A DNA stretch of 48,698 nucleotides, taken from the NCBI GenBank assembly GCA_030431335.1, contig JAUIJH010000022.1:1-48698 (forward strand), read 5' to 3'. Within the stretch, counting starts at the first letter, position 1, and every line of letters starts with the position of its first letter. A program made the translations under genes and the position numbers. Below are positions 32,383-41,065 of the stretch, one piece after another. The notes under the pieces are model-generated. The model was given only the letters and a program-made list of their open reading frames with translations, searched no databases and was not told where the DNA came from. Source of the DNA: Alphaproteobacteria bacterium (GTDB taxonomy: Bacteria > Pseudomonadota > Alphaproteobacteria > Rhizobiales > Amorphaceae).

Positions 32383-33888
32383 GTGAGCGAGGTCGGCAGC
32401 CAAGGACGGCGCGCGTTGCTCGAGGTTCGCGCGCTGTCCAAGCATTTCGGTGGCACGAAGGCGTTGCAGGACGTCGACTTCGTGGTGAACGCCGGCGAGA
32501 TCCATGCGCTTCTCGGCGAGAACGGCGCCGGCAAATCCACGCTGATCAAGATCCTCGCCGGCATCCATGCGCCCGACGGCGGCTCCGTCATGGGGCCGGG
32601 CGGTGCGCTGACGCCGGGGCGCGTCTTGCCGGGCGTCGCCTTCGTCCACCAGGACCTGGGCCTCGTCGACACCTTGCGCGTGGACGAGAACATCGCGCTG
32701 GGGGCGGGCTTCCGCCGGCGCGGGCCGTTGATCGACTGGCGCGCGACCCGGCACGCCGCCGCCGAAGCGCTGGCGGCGATGGACCTTGCGATAGCGCCCG
32801 GCGCGATGACCGGGCACCTCGGCGCGGCGGAAAAGTCGATGATCGCCATCGCCCGCGCCTTGATGATCAACGCCTCGATCATCGTGCTCGACGAGCCCAC
32901 CGCCACGCTGCCGCAGAGCGATGTGGCGCGCCTGCAGGACACGCTGCGGCGATTGCGCGAGCGCGGGCTGGGCATCGTCTACGTCACCCATCGGCTGGAC
33001 GAGGTCTTCCAGATCGCCGACACCGTCACCGTGCTGCGCGACGGCAAGGTGACCCACGCCGGCCCGGTCGCGCGCACGACGCCGCAGCAACTCGTCGAGG
33101 ACATCATCGGGCGCAGCCTCGGCGCGATGTTCCCGGCGCGCCCCACAACGCGGGGTGCTCCGCTGCTCGAGGTCGAAGGGCTGCGATCGAAGCATGCGGG
33201 GCCGGTCGATTTCACCCTCCATCGCGGCGAGATCGTGGGGCTCGTCGGCCTGCGCAACGGCGGCCAAGACACCATCGGTCGCCTCCTCGTGGGCGCCCTG
33301 CCGGCGCGCGGCGGACGGGTGAGGATCGAGGGCGCTCCCATCGATCTGTCGGCCGTGGAGGGGGCGGTGCGCGGGGGCCTCGGCTTCGTCTCGTCCAAGC
33401 GGCAGGAGGAGAGCCTCTGCCCCTCGCTGAATTTGCAGGAGAACGTCTTCATGGACCCTGGCCTTTCCGGCGGCGGCGCCATCAACACACGCGCCGAAGC
33501 GGCCAAGGCCGGGCGGGTCCTCACTGAGTTCGGCGTGCGCCCGCCGGAGCCGGCGCGCGTGATCGCGACGCTGTCGGGCGGCAACCAGCAGAAGGTGGTG
33601 CTCGCCAGGTGGCTCGGTGCCGGGCGCCGCGTGATGGTGCTGGAGGAGCCCACAATCGGCGTCGACGTGGGCGCGAGGGCGGAAATCTATCGCCTCCTTG
33701 CCGCGGCTGCCGCCAAGGGGCTCGGCACGGTGCTGGTCTCGTCCGACTTCGAGGAAGTGGCGGGGCTCTGCGACCGCGCGCTGGTGTTCGACCGCGGCCA
33801 AGTGGTGGCCGAGCTCCCGCGCGACGAGATCACCGTGGAGCGCTTGACGCGCATCGCCGGCGGTGCCGCTGAAAGTGCCGCGGCATGA
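32383..33888 (+). CDS. CUT2 importer B, ATP-binding protein (RbsA type)
   Basis: Tandem ATPase of 501 residues with a GTG start 12 bases after the receptor stop. Domain 1 has GENGAGKST, a weak signature (LGAAEKSMIAIARAL) and LDEPTATLPQSDV. Domain 2 has a degenerate Walker A (GLRNGGQDT), a normal signature (LSGGNQQKVVLARWL) and VLEEPTIGVDVGARAEIY. In that Walker B the usual Asp-Glu pair is Glu-Glu. The same site is Glu-Asp in the paralogue at 11362, so both importers have an altered second Walker B. The stop overlaps the permease start (ATGA). Confidence 0.95.
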   Translation: MSEVGSQGRRALLEVRALSKHFGGTKALQDVDFVVNAGEIHALLGENGAGKSTLIKILAGIHAPDGGSVMGPGGALTPGRVLPGVAFVHQDLGLVDTLRVDENIALGAGFRRRGPLIDWRATRHAAAEALAAMDLAIAPGAMTGHLGAAEKSMIAIARALMINASIIVLDEPTATLPQSDVARLQDTLRRLRERGLGIVYVTHRLDEVFQIADTVTVLRDGKVTHAGPVARTTPQQLVEDIIGRSLGAMFPARPTTRGAPLLEVEGLRSKHAGPVDFTLHRGEIVGLVGLRNGGQDTIGRLLVGALPARGGRVRIEGAPIDLSAVEGAVRGGLGFVSSKRQEESLCPSLNLQENVFMDPGLSGGGAINTRAEAAKAGRVLTEFGVRPPEPARVIATLSGGNQQKVVLARWLGAGRRVMVLEEPTIGVDVGARAEIYRLLAAAAAKGLGTVLVSSDFEEVAGLCDRALVFDRGQVVAELPRDEITVERLTRIAGGAAESAAA

Positions 33889-34862
33889 GCGTCATCAACG
33901 CGCTGGTGCGGCTCGTCTCCGTCTGGGGGCTGCTCATTCTCCTGGTCCTGCTGATCCTGGTGTTCTCATCGCTGTTGCCGGACACGTTCCCCACCGCCTT
34001 CACCTTCACCTCGCTCGCCAATAGCCGCTCGATCTACGCCATGGCGGCCCTCGCGGTGATGATCCCGCTCGCGGCCAACCAGTTCGATTTGTCCGTTGCC
34101 GGCACCATCGGGCTGACGCAGATCCTCGCCATCGGCCTGCAGACGCAGCAGGGCCTGCCATGGTGGCTCGCCTGCCTCGTCGTCCTCCTCATCGGCGGCC
34201 TCGTGGGGGCGGTGAACGCCTTCCTCGTCGCCAAGGTGCGCATCCACGCCTTCATCGCGACGCTCGGCACCGGCTCGGTGCTCCTCGGCCTTCTCCAGTG
34301 GTACACCGAGGGCCGGCAGGTGCTCGGAACGCTCGCGCCCGAGTTCACCGCGCTGGCGGCGCGCATACCCGGAACGCCGGTTCCCATGGCGCTCGTCTAC
34401 GTGCTCGTCCTCGCGATCATCATGTGGATGATCTTCGAGCACACCCCCTTTGGCCGATTCCTCTACGTCATCGGCGACAACCCGCGCGCGGCGGAGCTCA
34501 ACGGCATCAACACGCAAAAATACGTGGCGGCCGCGTTCGTCGCTTCGGGCTTCGTCTCGGCCTTCACGGGGATCATCCTGCAGGCGCAGCTGCGGGTTGG
34601 CCAGAGCACGGTGGGACAGGAATTTCTGCTGCCGGCCTTCGCGGCCGCGCTCCTGGGGGCGACCACCATCAAGCCGGGCCGCGTCAACGTCTGGGGCACG
34701 GTGATCGCCGTGGCCGTGCTTGCGGTCACCGTGGGCGGGCTCAATCAGCTCGGCGCGCCGTTTTTCGTGGAACCCCTCTTCAACGGCCTGATGCTGACGC
34801 TGGCGGTCGGCCTGTCTGTCACCGCGGCACGGCGCCGCGAACGCGTTGCGACGGAGAAATGA
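33885..34862 (+). CDS. CUT2 importer B, permease (RbsC type)
   Basis: Inner-membrane channel subunit of 325 residues. The landmarks match those of the importer A permease: HAFIATLGTGSVLLGL, WYTEGRQVLGTLAPEF, IGDNPRAAELNGI and TTIKPGRVNVWGT. It starts in an ATGA overlap with the ATPase gene. It lacks the roughly 30-residue N-terminal and 30-residue C-terminal extensions seen in importer A. A tiny ORF and then the Ldh-type gene follow within 75 bases. Confidence 0.95.
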   Translation: MSVINALVRLVSVWGLLILLVLLILVFSSLLPDTFPTAFTFTSLANSRSIYAMAALAVMIPLAANQFDLSVAGTIGLTQILAIGLQTQQGLPWWLACLVVLLIGGLVGAVNAFLVAKVRIHAFIATLGTGSVLLGLLQWYTEGRQVLGTLAPEFTALAARIPGTPVPMALVYVLVLAIIMWMIFEHTPFGRFLYVIGDNPRAAELNGINTQKYVAAAFVASGFVSAFTGIILQAQLRVGQSTVGQEFLLPAFAAALLGATTIKPGRVNVWGTVIAVAVLAVTVGGLNQLGAPFFVEPLFNGLMLTLAVGLSVTAARRRERVATEK

Positions 34863-34864
34863 CG

Positions 34865-34930
34865 ATGCCCGACCACCCCACCATCGACGCCGCCCACACG
34901 GTCGCACCCTTTCACCAACTGGAGATCTGA
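34865..34930 (+). CDS. Possible 21-residue micro-ORF between permease B and the dehydrogenase gene
   Basis: An ATG two bases after the permease stop, with GGAGAA 8 bases upstream, opens a 21-codon frame ending at 34930, 7 bases before the dehydrogenase ATG. The peptide (MPDHPTIDAAHTVAPFHQLE and a final I) has no recognisable motif. It may only serve to carry ribosomes to the next start, since the dehydrogenase has no well-placed ribosome site of its own. Confidence 0.3.
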   Translation: MPDHPTIDAAHTVAPFHQLEI

Positions 34931-34937
34931 GCGCGAC

Positions 34938-36026
34938 ATGGCCGTCTATCCCAAAGCCCAATCGGACCGGCAGGTCGCGAGCGGCGACCTTCTCGCCGTC
35001 GTCACCGCCATTTTCGCGGCCTGCCAGATGGACGACGCGGATGCGCGGCTGCTGGCGCAAACGCTGGTCGCCTCCGACCTTCGCGGCGTCCATTCGCACG
35101 GCGTCCTGCGCGTGCCGGACTACGTGGGCAAGCTGACGCGCGAGGGCGTCGATCCCAAGGGCAAGCCGACGATCGTCTCACAGCGCGGCGGCGCCATCGT
35201 GGTGGATGGCGGCAACTCCATGGGCCAGATCGGCGGCACGTTCGCGATGGACCGCGCCATCGAAGCCGCGCGCGAAACGGGCATCGCCTATGCCGCCTTG
35301 CGCGGCTCCAATCACTGCGGCGCGCTCGATTGGTACACCTTGCGGGCCGCCGAGGCCGGCATGGCGGGGCTCGCCGGCACCAACGCGCTGCCGACCATGG
35401 CGCCGCTCGGCGGGGTCGACAAGATCGTCGGCATCAACCCCCTGTCCGTCGCCTTGCCCGGCGAGCGCCACGCCCCCTTCGTGCTCGACTTCGCGTTCGG
35501 CGCGACCGCCCACGGCAAGATCCGCGTCTACCACCAGAAGGGCGCGCCGATCCCCGAAGGCTGGGCCTTCGACACCGACGGCAACCCCACCACCGATGCC
35601 GGCAAGGCGATGGAGGGTCTGATTCAGCCCATCGGCGGCCACAAGGGCGTCGCGCTGGGGATGGCCATCGGCATGTTGTCGAGCCTTCTGTCGGGTGCCG
35701 CCTACGGCACCGAGCTCGGCAACATGGTAGATGGGCCGACGGCCGGTCGCGACGGGCAATTCTTCGTCGCAATCGACATTGCCGCCTTCGTCGATCCGGC
35801 CACGTTCCGCCAGCGCGTCGATGCCGCCATCGATCAAGTGCACGGCTCGGGCCGGCGCGAGGGCGTCGACCGGCTGTACGTGCCGGGCGAGATCGAGGCG
35901 GGGTTCGAGGCGGAGTTCGCGCGCGAAGGCATCCCGCTGGCGGCCGAGACCATCAACGATATCCTCGCCGCGGCCGAAGCCCTTTCCGTCGACGCGGGGC
36001 GTCTTGTTGGCACAGGCACCGCATAA
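34938..36026 (+). CDS. Malate/L-lactate dehydrogenase-like NAD(P)-dependent oxidoreductase (Ldh2 family)
   Basis: A 362-residue enzyme of the Ldh2 (type 2 malate/lactate dehydrogenase) family, which has its own non-Rossmann NAD(P) fold and oxidises 2-hydroxy acids or sugar acids such as ureidoglycolate and 2,3-diketogulonate. Family blocks are DLRGVHSHGVLRVPDYVG (catalytic His), AALRGSNHCGALDWYTLRAA, TNALPTMAPLGG and the GGHKGVALGMAIGMLSSLL nucleotide-site region. It lies in the importer B operon and before the FadR-like regulator gene. It probably works with the SDR at 30403 on the imported compound. Confidence 0.92.
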   Translation: MAVYPKAQSDRQVASGDLLAVVTAIFAACQMDDADARLLAQTLVASDLRGVHSHGVLRVPDYVGKLTREGVDPKGKPTIVSQRGGAIVVDGGNSMGQIGGTFAMDRAIEAARETGIAYAALRGSNHCGALDWYTLRAAEAGMAGLAGTNALPTMAPLGGVDKIVGINPLSVALPGERHAPFVLDFAFGATAHGKIRVYHQKGAPIPEGWAFDTDGNPTTDAGKAMEGLIQPIGGHKGVALGMAIGMLSSLLSGAAYGTELGNMVDGPTAGRDGQFFVAIDIAAFVDPATFRQRVDAAIDQVHGSGRREGVDRLYVPGEIEAGFEAEFAREGIPLAAETINDILAAAEALSVDAGRLVGTGTA

Positions 36027-36083
36027 ACGATGCTATCGGCCGGACCAGAGCCGCACACCCACGCCCTGAACCGGTAGCGCATC

Positions 36084-36791
36084 ATGGCCAAACGCAAGAA
36101 ATTCGAAGAGATCGCCGAGCACCTGGAACTCTCGATCGTGTCGGGCAAGCTCAAGGTGGGCGAGCGCATCGCGTCGGAGCGCGACCTGATGGACCAGTTC
36201 CAGGCGGGGCGCTCCAGCGTGCGCGAGGCCCTCTTCACCTTGCAGCGGAAGGGCCTGCTGTCGACGACGGCCGGCGCGGTGCCGCGCGTCGCCGCGCCGA
36301 CGGCCGATCTCATGGTGCGCGAGCTGTCGGGCATCGCCCGGTTGATGCTGATCCGGCCCGACGGTGTGCGCGAGCTGCAGGAGGCGCGCAGCCTCTTCGA
36401 GGAAGGGCTCGCGCGCCAGGCGGCCAAGGTCGCGACGGACGCGCAGATCGCGGATCTGCGCGAGGCGCTGCGCGCCAACGAGGAGGCGGCCGACCCGGAG
36501 GCGTTCATCGCCACCGACATCGCCTTTCACACCGCCATCGCGCGGTGCTGCAACAACCAGTGCTACCTCGCCGTGGCCTCCGCGTTCACCGAATGGCTGC
36601 ACGCGCAGCGCGCCGTGTCGGCCCGCGCCGGCGTCACCCGCGAGAAAGCCATCGCCGAGCACATCGCGATCTTCGAGGCCATCGCGGCGCGCGACCACAT
36701 CGCCGCGGCCGACGCGATGGAGGCGCACCTGCGCACCGTCACGACCTATTTCTGGCGCGGTGTCGCCGGAGATTTCGGCGGCGCCGGCTAG
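36084..36791 (+). CDS. FadR-subfamily GntR regulator (FCD), CUT2 importer B locus
   Basis: A 235-residue regulator with an N-terminal winged helix (IAEHLELSIVSGKLKVGERI, then RDLMDQFQAGRSSVREALFT) and an FCD effector domain from about residue 75. Metal- and ligand-binding type histidines appear in ATDIAFHTAIARCCNNQCY. The LQRKGLLSTTAGAVPRV wing is typical of NanR/UxuR-like members that answer to sugar acids. It follows the Ldh-type gene by 57 bases on the same strand and most likely controls importer B and the SDR. It converges on the gene at 36797 with a 5-base gap. Confidence 0.92.
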   Translation: MAKRKKFEEIAEHLELSIVSGKLKVGERIASERDLMDQFQAGRSSVREALFTLQRKGLLSTTAGAVPRVAAPTADLMVRELSGIARLMLIRPDGVRELQEARSLFEEGLARQAAKVATDAQIADLREALRANEEAADPEAFIATDIAFHTAIARCCNNQCYLAVASAFTEWLHAQRAVSARAGVTREKAIAEHIAIFEAIAARDHIAAADAMEAHLRTVTTYFWRGVAGDFGGAG

Positions 36792-36796
36792 CTGGC

Positions 36797-37891
36797 TCAG
36801 AACGCGCCGGGGCGCACCCGCTTGAAGAAAGGCTCGCGGCTGTTGGCTGGGTCGGTGGAGGGGAGGTCTTCCGGCAGGTCCTCCACCTCGCGGACCAGGA
36901 TGTCGGACCACTCGATGGGCAGCCCGAAGTGCTGGAAGAGGCCGAACGTCGCCGTTTCGTGCCGCGGCAGGTGCGCGGGAAGCCTTGCGGTATCCTCATC
37001 GCACAGCCACGCGTCGGGCTCGCGCTCGTCGGCCGGCCACAGCCGCCAGCGCACGCGATGCCCGCCGCCGGCTATCGAGATGCGCTGGCGCACCCGGTAG
37101 AGCGTGTTGACGCGCACGGCGACGGGCCTCGCCGGATTGGTGGCGATCGCCCATTCGCGTTCGTCGCCGGAGTGGTCGCCCCAGGCGATGAACGCGCGGG
37201 CCCCGTCGGTCGGGCTGAGCGCGGCCATCCCCGCCGACGACCAGCCGACCTTGATGCCGCGCGGCGGTGCGCCTTCCTCCATGCCGGCGAAAAAGTCGCC
37301 GCACCCGAGCCATTTGGCGCCTTTGACGTCGCGAAACTTGATCGCGTAGGTCGCTTCCTGGCTCTTGCCCGGCGCGCCGACCAGCAGGAGCGCATCCGGC
37401 GCCACCGGTCCGCGCGAGCGGATGAGGTTGCGCGCGATGTCGAGATCGAACGCGCCGTTCACCGCCATGCCGATCTCCTGGACGTGGCCGAAGCCAGACA
37501 GGTCGCGCAGGTCGATGGGAAAGGTCGGCGGCTCGCTGTTCCAATCGAAGGCCATCGCCTCGCTGGCGCGCTGCCCGTCGCCGCCTGTGACGGTGACTTC
37601 GAGCGTGTTGCGACCGTCCACCAGCAACGGATCGGCGGCTGCGAATTCGGCCGCGAACTCGCCCTGGTCGCGGCATCGAAGCTCGGCGGGCGTGTCCTTG
37701 TAGCCCGTCGTCCAGTCGACCCCCTCGTCGGACACCGCCTCGACGTGAAGCGGACGTCGCGCGCCCCCGTTCAGCGCGAACGACGCCTCGCGCACCGGGT
37801 GCACGGCGTCTTCCACGATGCCCCTGACCGTAACGTCGCGGGTGCGCCGCCGATAGGTCTGGCGCGAGCCGTAGTCAAAAACGATCCGCAT
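36797..37891 (-). CDS. Protein of unknown function, beta-rich, 364 residues
   Basis: I do not recognise this family. The ATG at 37891 has AAGGAG 8 bases upstream. There is no signal peptide or membrane segment. The first 120 residues look like an immunoglobulin-type beta sandwich (VTVRGIVEDAVHPVREASFA, then LEVTVTGGDGQRASEAMAFD). The rest alternates short strands with many Trp and Gly (AKWLGCGDFFAGMEEG, FIAWGDHSGDEREWAIATNP), as in lectin-like or glycan-binding modules. It diverges from the TakP-like TRAP operon and converges with the FadR-like gene. A role in handling an imported carbohydrate is possible but unproven. Confidence 0.7.
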   Translation of the reverse strand: MRIVFDYGSRQTYRRRTRDVTVRGIVEDAVHPVREASFALNGGARRPLHVEAVSDEGVDWTTGYKDTPAELRCRDQGEFAAEFAAADPLLVDGRNTLEVTVTGGDGQRASEAMAFDWNSEPPTFPIDLRDLSGFGHVQEIGMAVNGAFDLDIARNLIRSRGPVAPDALLLVGAPGKSQEATYAIKFRDVKGAKWLGCGDFFAGMEEGAPPRGIKVGWSSAGMAALSPTDGARAFIAWGDHSGDEREWAIATNPARPVAVRVNTLYRVRQRISIAGGGHRVRWRLWPADEREPDAWLCDEDTARLPAHLPRHETATFGLFQHFGLPIEWSDILVREVEDLPEDLPSTDPANSREPFFKRVRPGAF

Positions 37892-37971
37892 CACGGCGCT
37901 CCTTCGCTTTGCCGACCACGCCCGCTTCGAAGCGCATGTCGCAGACGGGCCATCGACAACTCTAGTAGTAG

Positions 37972-37979
37972 TGTATACA
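37972..37979. promoter_or_regulatory. TGTATACA palindrome, candidate GntR/FCD operator before the TakP-like TRAP operon
   Basis: The perfect 8-base palindrome TGTATACA lies in the sequence AGTGTATACAATT, 64 bases before the receptor start and in the 151-base divergent gap. Sites of the TTGTATACAA kind are common for FCD regulators. The GntR gene at 41066, at the end of this operon, is the first candidate to bind it. Confidence 0.45.
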
Positions 37980-38042
37980 ATTAGACAATAAGAAGCAGCT
38001 GCCCGCACCCAAGGCGTGACGGGCGCAATCAGGGAGCACGCA

Positions 38043-39095
38043 ATGCCCTCCATCCGGCAAAAAAGCCTGTTTGCGGCTGGGGCGATCGTCCTCGGCGCGA
38101 CCGTCGCGTCCGGCGCCGCCAGCGCGGCGGACAAGACGATCACCGTGGCGCAGGCCTATCCGAAGTCGTTCGCGGTGCTGGGGCACACGCCGACGGATCT
38201 GGCCAAGGAACTCGCCACCGCCTCCGGCGGCACGCTGGAGCTGAAAATCTTCGACCCCGGCGCGCTGGTGCCGGTGCTCGAGACCTTCGATGCGGTGGCC
38301 AAGGGAGCGGTGGATGCCGGCTATACGGCGGGCACGTTCTGGGCCGGCAAGGACATCACCTTCAACATGTACTCCGCGGTACCCTTCGGTCCGGCGACGG
38401 AAGAATATTTCGCGTGGATGACCGAGGGCGGCGGGCAGGAGCTGCAGGACGCGCTCTATGCCTCGCACGGCCTCAAATCGATCCTTTGCGGCGTGGTGAC
38501 ACCGGAGGCCGGCGGCTGGTTCAACAAGGAAATCAACAGCGTCGCTGATTTTTCCGGCCTGAAGATGCGCATCGCCGGGCTGGGGGCGCAGGTGCTGGAG
38601 CGCGTCGGCGTCTCACCGCAGCTGATGGCGCCGGGCGACATCTACGCCGCCCTCGACCGCGGCGTGATCGACGCCACCGAGTTCTCCACCCCGGCCGCCG
38701 ATCTCAGCGTCGGCTTCGACGAGGTTGCCAAATACTACTACTTCCCCGGCTGGCATCAGCAGTCCGCCTTCGCCCAGCTCCTCATCAACCTCGACCTCTG
38801 GAACGGCCTGACGGACCAGCACAAGGTGCTGATCCAGATGGGCTGCGACGCGGCCATCGCGCGCACGCTCGCAGAGGGGGAGGCGCTGCAGGCGCCCGCG
38901 CTCGCCGAGCTCGAAGGGCGCGGCGTGGAAATCAAGACGCTGCCGGCCGACGTGCTGATGGCGCTCGAAGCGGAGTGGTTCGCCGTCACCGCATCGCTGG
39001 CGCAGGAGAACGAGAATTTCAAAGAGGCCTGGGAATCCTACACCGCCTTCCGCGACACCTACGCCAAATGGCGCGATGTCGGCTATCTGCGATAG
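38043..39095 (+). CDS. TRAP transporter solute receptor, TakP-like
   Basis: Periplasmic receptor of 350 residues. The signal peptide is MPSIRQKSLFAAGAIVLGA with cleavage near ASAAD. AGGGAG precedes the ATG at 38043. The carboxylate-binding arginine region is LKMRIAGLGAQVLERVG at about residue 176. The later IDATEFSTPAADLSVGFDEV and YYYFPGWHQQS blocks are characteristic of the TakP/2-oxo-acid branch rather than of the C4-dicarboxylate branch. The cargo is therefore probably a 2-oxo or 2-hydroxy acid. It is the first gene of a receptor, small permease, large permease, GntR operon. Confidence 0.9.
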   Translation: MPSIRQKSLFAAGAIVLGATVASGAASAADKTITVAQAYPKSFAVLGHTPTDLAKELATASGGTLELKIFDPGALVPVLETFDAVAKGAVDAGYTAGTFWAGKDITFNMYSAVPFGPATEEYFAWMTEGGGQELQDALYASHGLKSILCGVVTPEAGGWFNKEINSVADFSGLKMRIAGLGAQVLERVGVSPQLMAPGDIYAALDRGVIDATEFSTPAADLSVGFDEVAKYYYFPGWHQQSAFAQLLINLDLWNGLTDQHKVLIQMGCDAAIARTLAEGEALQAPALAELEGRGVEIKTLPADVLMALEAEWFAVTASLAQENENFKEAWESYTAFRDTYAKWRDVGYLR

Positions 39096-39137
39096 CACCG
39101 CCGCCCGGACCGGCTTGCGTTGAGCCCGCCTGAACCA

Positions 39138-39692
39138 ATGGCCGGTCCGCTCGTGCGCGCCGATCGCCTGATCCGCATTGCGATCACCGCAATCGGCCGC
39201 GCGATCGGGGCGCTCCTGCTCGTCCTCGTCGCCGTCATCGTCTTCGATATCGCGACGCGGGGATCGCTGTTCGTCAGCTCGACCGCCTTGCAGGAGCTGG
39301 AATGGCACCTCCACACCACCGTCCTGATGCTCGCCCTCGGCTACGCCTACCTCAGCGATAGCCACGTGCGCATCGGCTTCGTGCGCGACCGCCTGCCACC
39401 GCGCGGTCAGGCCGCCATCGAGGCGCTCGGCTGCCTCCTGTTCCTCGCCCCCTTCTGCGTCGTCTCGGCCTACTACGGCGTCGACTATGCGGCGACCGCG
39501 TTCGCGCAAGGCGAGGGGTCGGCCTCTCCCGGCGGTCTGCCGGCGCGGTGGGTGATCAAGGCCGCCGTTCCGGCCGGCATGGGCCTCCTGCTCCTGGCAG
39601 GCCTCTCGGTGTTCCTGCGCGCGACGATCGTGCTGGTGAAGGGGCCGCAGGGCGCGCCGCCGCTCTTCGAGGGAGCGCCGGGCGATGTCTGA
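39138..39692 (+). CDS. TRAP transporter small permease, TakP-type system
   Basis: Membrane subunit of 184 residues with four helices: about residues 24-45 (AIGALLLVLVAVIVFDIA), 60-80, 100-125 and 145-170. The conserved LQELEWHLHTTVLMLALGYAY and HVRIGFVRDRLPPRGQA segments identify the DctQ family, large-loop type. ATG 39138 is chosen; an in-frame TTG at 39120 is the alternative, and neither has a good ribosome site. The 3' end overlaps the large-permease gene by 8 bases. Confidence 0.9.
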   Translation: MAGPLVRADRLIRIAITAIGRAIGALLLVLVAVIVFDIATRGSLFVSSTALQELEWHLHTTVLMLALGYAYLSDSHVRIGFVRDRLPPRGQAAIEALGCLLFLAPFCVVSAYYGVDYAATAFAQGEGSASPGGLPARWVIKAAVPAGMGLLLLAGLSVFLRATIVLVKGPQGAPPLFEGAPGDV

Positions 39693-41040
39693 CGTCCTGC
39701 CCCTCGTCATGTTCGGGACGTTGGTCGTGCTCCTCTTCACCGGTTATCCGGTGGGGCTGGTGCTCGGCGGCGTCGGGCTGCTGTTCGGCTTCGTCGGGGT
39801 GATGACCGGCGATTTCATGGTGGTCCAATTCTACAACATCGTGCCCCGCATGTTCGCGGGCGCCGGCAGCAACCTCCTCCTCGTTGCCGTGCCGATGTTC
39901 ATCTTCATGGGCGTGCTCCTGGAAAAGACCGGGGTGGCAGCCGACCTGCTGGACGCGTTGCAGGCGTTGCTGCGCCGCTGCCCCGGCGGGCTCGCGCTCT
40001 CGGTCATCGTGATGGGCACCGTGCTTGCGGCGATGACGGGCATCATCGGCGCCTCGGTGGTGATGATCACGCTGCTCGCCCTGCCGACGCTCCTCGCCCG
40101 CGGCTACAGCGCGCCCATCGCCACGGGCAGCATCGCGGCGGCCGGAACGCTCGGCATCCTCATTCCGCCGAGCATCATGCTCGTGGTGATGGCCGACCTC
40201 ATGGGCGCCTCGGTCGGCCGCCTGTTTCTGGCAGCGGTGCTGCCCGGCCTGATGCTGTCGGCGCTTTACACGCTCTACGTCATCGGTTTCGCGATCCGCC
40301 GTCCGGCCGACGCGCCGCGCCCGACGGGGCCCGCGCCGGGCGGCTTCGCCTTCGCCGCGCTGCTCCTCAAGAGCCTCGTCCCCCCGGTGGCGCTGATCGT
40401 GCTGGTGCTCGGCTCCATATTCGGCGGCTACGCGACCACGACGGAGGCCTCGGGCGTGGGCGCGGCCGGCGCGCTCGTCCTCGCGGCCTGGTATCGGCAG
40501 CTCAACTGGGCCACCCTCGTCGATGCGCTGGACCGCACGGTGAAGACCGTCGGCATGGTCTTCCTCATCATCTTGGGGGCGACCACGTTCTCCTTCGTCT
40601 TCCGCTCGCTGGGCGGCGACGACATGGTGCGCGGACTGATCGAGGATGTGGGCGCCGGCCGCTGGACGGTGCTCGCCGTGTTCATGACGGCGATCTTCGT
40701 TCTTGGCTTCTTCTTCGACTGGACCGAGATCGTGCTCATCGTGCTGCCGGTGATCCTGCCGGCCTTCGCGGTGCTCGATTTCGCCGACCACGTGGGCAGC
40801 AACCGCGACGTAATCATCTGGTTTGCGATGCTGGTGGCGATCAACTTGCAAACCTCGTTCCTGACGCCGCCCTTCGGCTTCGCGCTATTCTACCTGAAGG
40901 GCGCCGCGCCGCCGGAGGTGGGGGTGGGGGCCATCTATCAGGGCGTGGTGCCTTTCGTGGCGTTGCAGTTGACCGGCCTCGCGCTCGTTGCGGTATTTCC
41001 TGCGATTGCCCTTTGGCTCCCCAATGAGGTCCTCAGGTGA
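39685..41040 (+). CDS. TRAP transporter large permease (DctM family), TakP-type system
   Basis: Transport subunit of 451 residues with about twelve membrane segments. Landmarks: TGYPVGLVLGGVGLLFG, VPMFIFMGVLLEKTG, GSIAAAGTLGILIPPSIMLV and SFLTPPFGFALFYLKGAAP. The last block, with Phe before Gly-Phe, is usual in the TakP/mannitol-type branch and differs from the malonate DctM (LITPPVGLNLY). It begins inside the small-permease gene and ends 25 bases before the GntR gene. Confidence 0.95.
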   Translation: MSDVLPLVMFGTLVVLLFTGYPVGLVLGGVGLLFGFVGVMTGDFMVVQFYNIVPRMFAGAGSNLLLVAVPMFIFMGVLLEKTGVAADLLDALQALLRRCPGGLALSVIVMGTVLAAMTGIIGASVVMITLLALPTLLARGYSAPIATGSIAAAGTLGILIPPSIMLVVMADLMGASVGRLFLAAVLPGLMLSALYTLYVIGFAIRRPADAPRPTGPAPGGFAFAALLLKSLVPPVALIVLVLGSIFGGYATTTEASGVGAAGALVLAAWYRQLNWATLVDALDRTVKTVGMVFLIILGATTFSFVFRSLGGDDMVRGLIEDVGAGRWTVLAVFMTAIFVLGFFFDWTEIVLIVLPVILPAFAVLDFADHVGSNRDVIIWFAMLVAINLQTSFLTPPFGFALFYLKGAAPPEVGVGAIYQGVVPFVALQLTGLALVAVFPAIALWLPNEVLR

Positions 41041-41065
41041 GGCGCCTCCTCATGTGGACCGTTTA

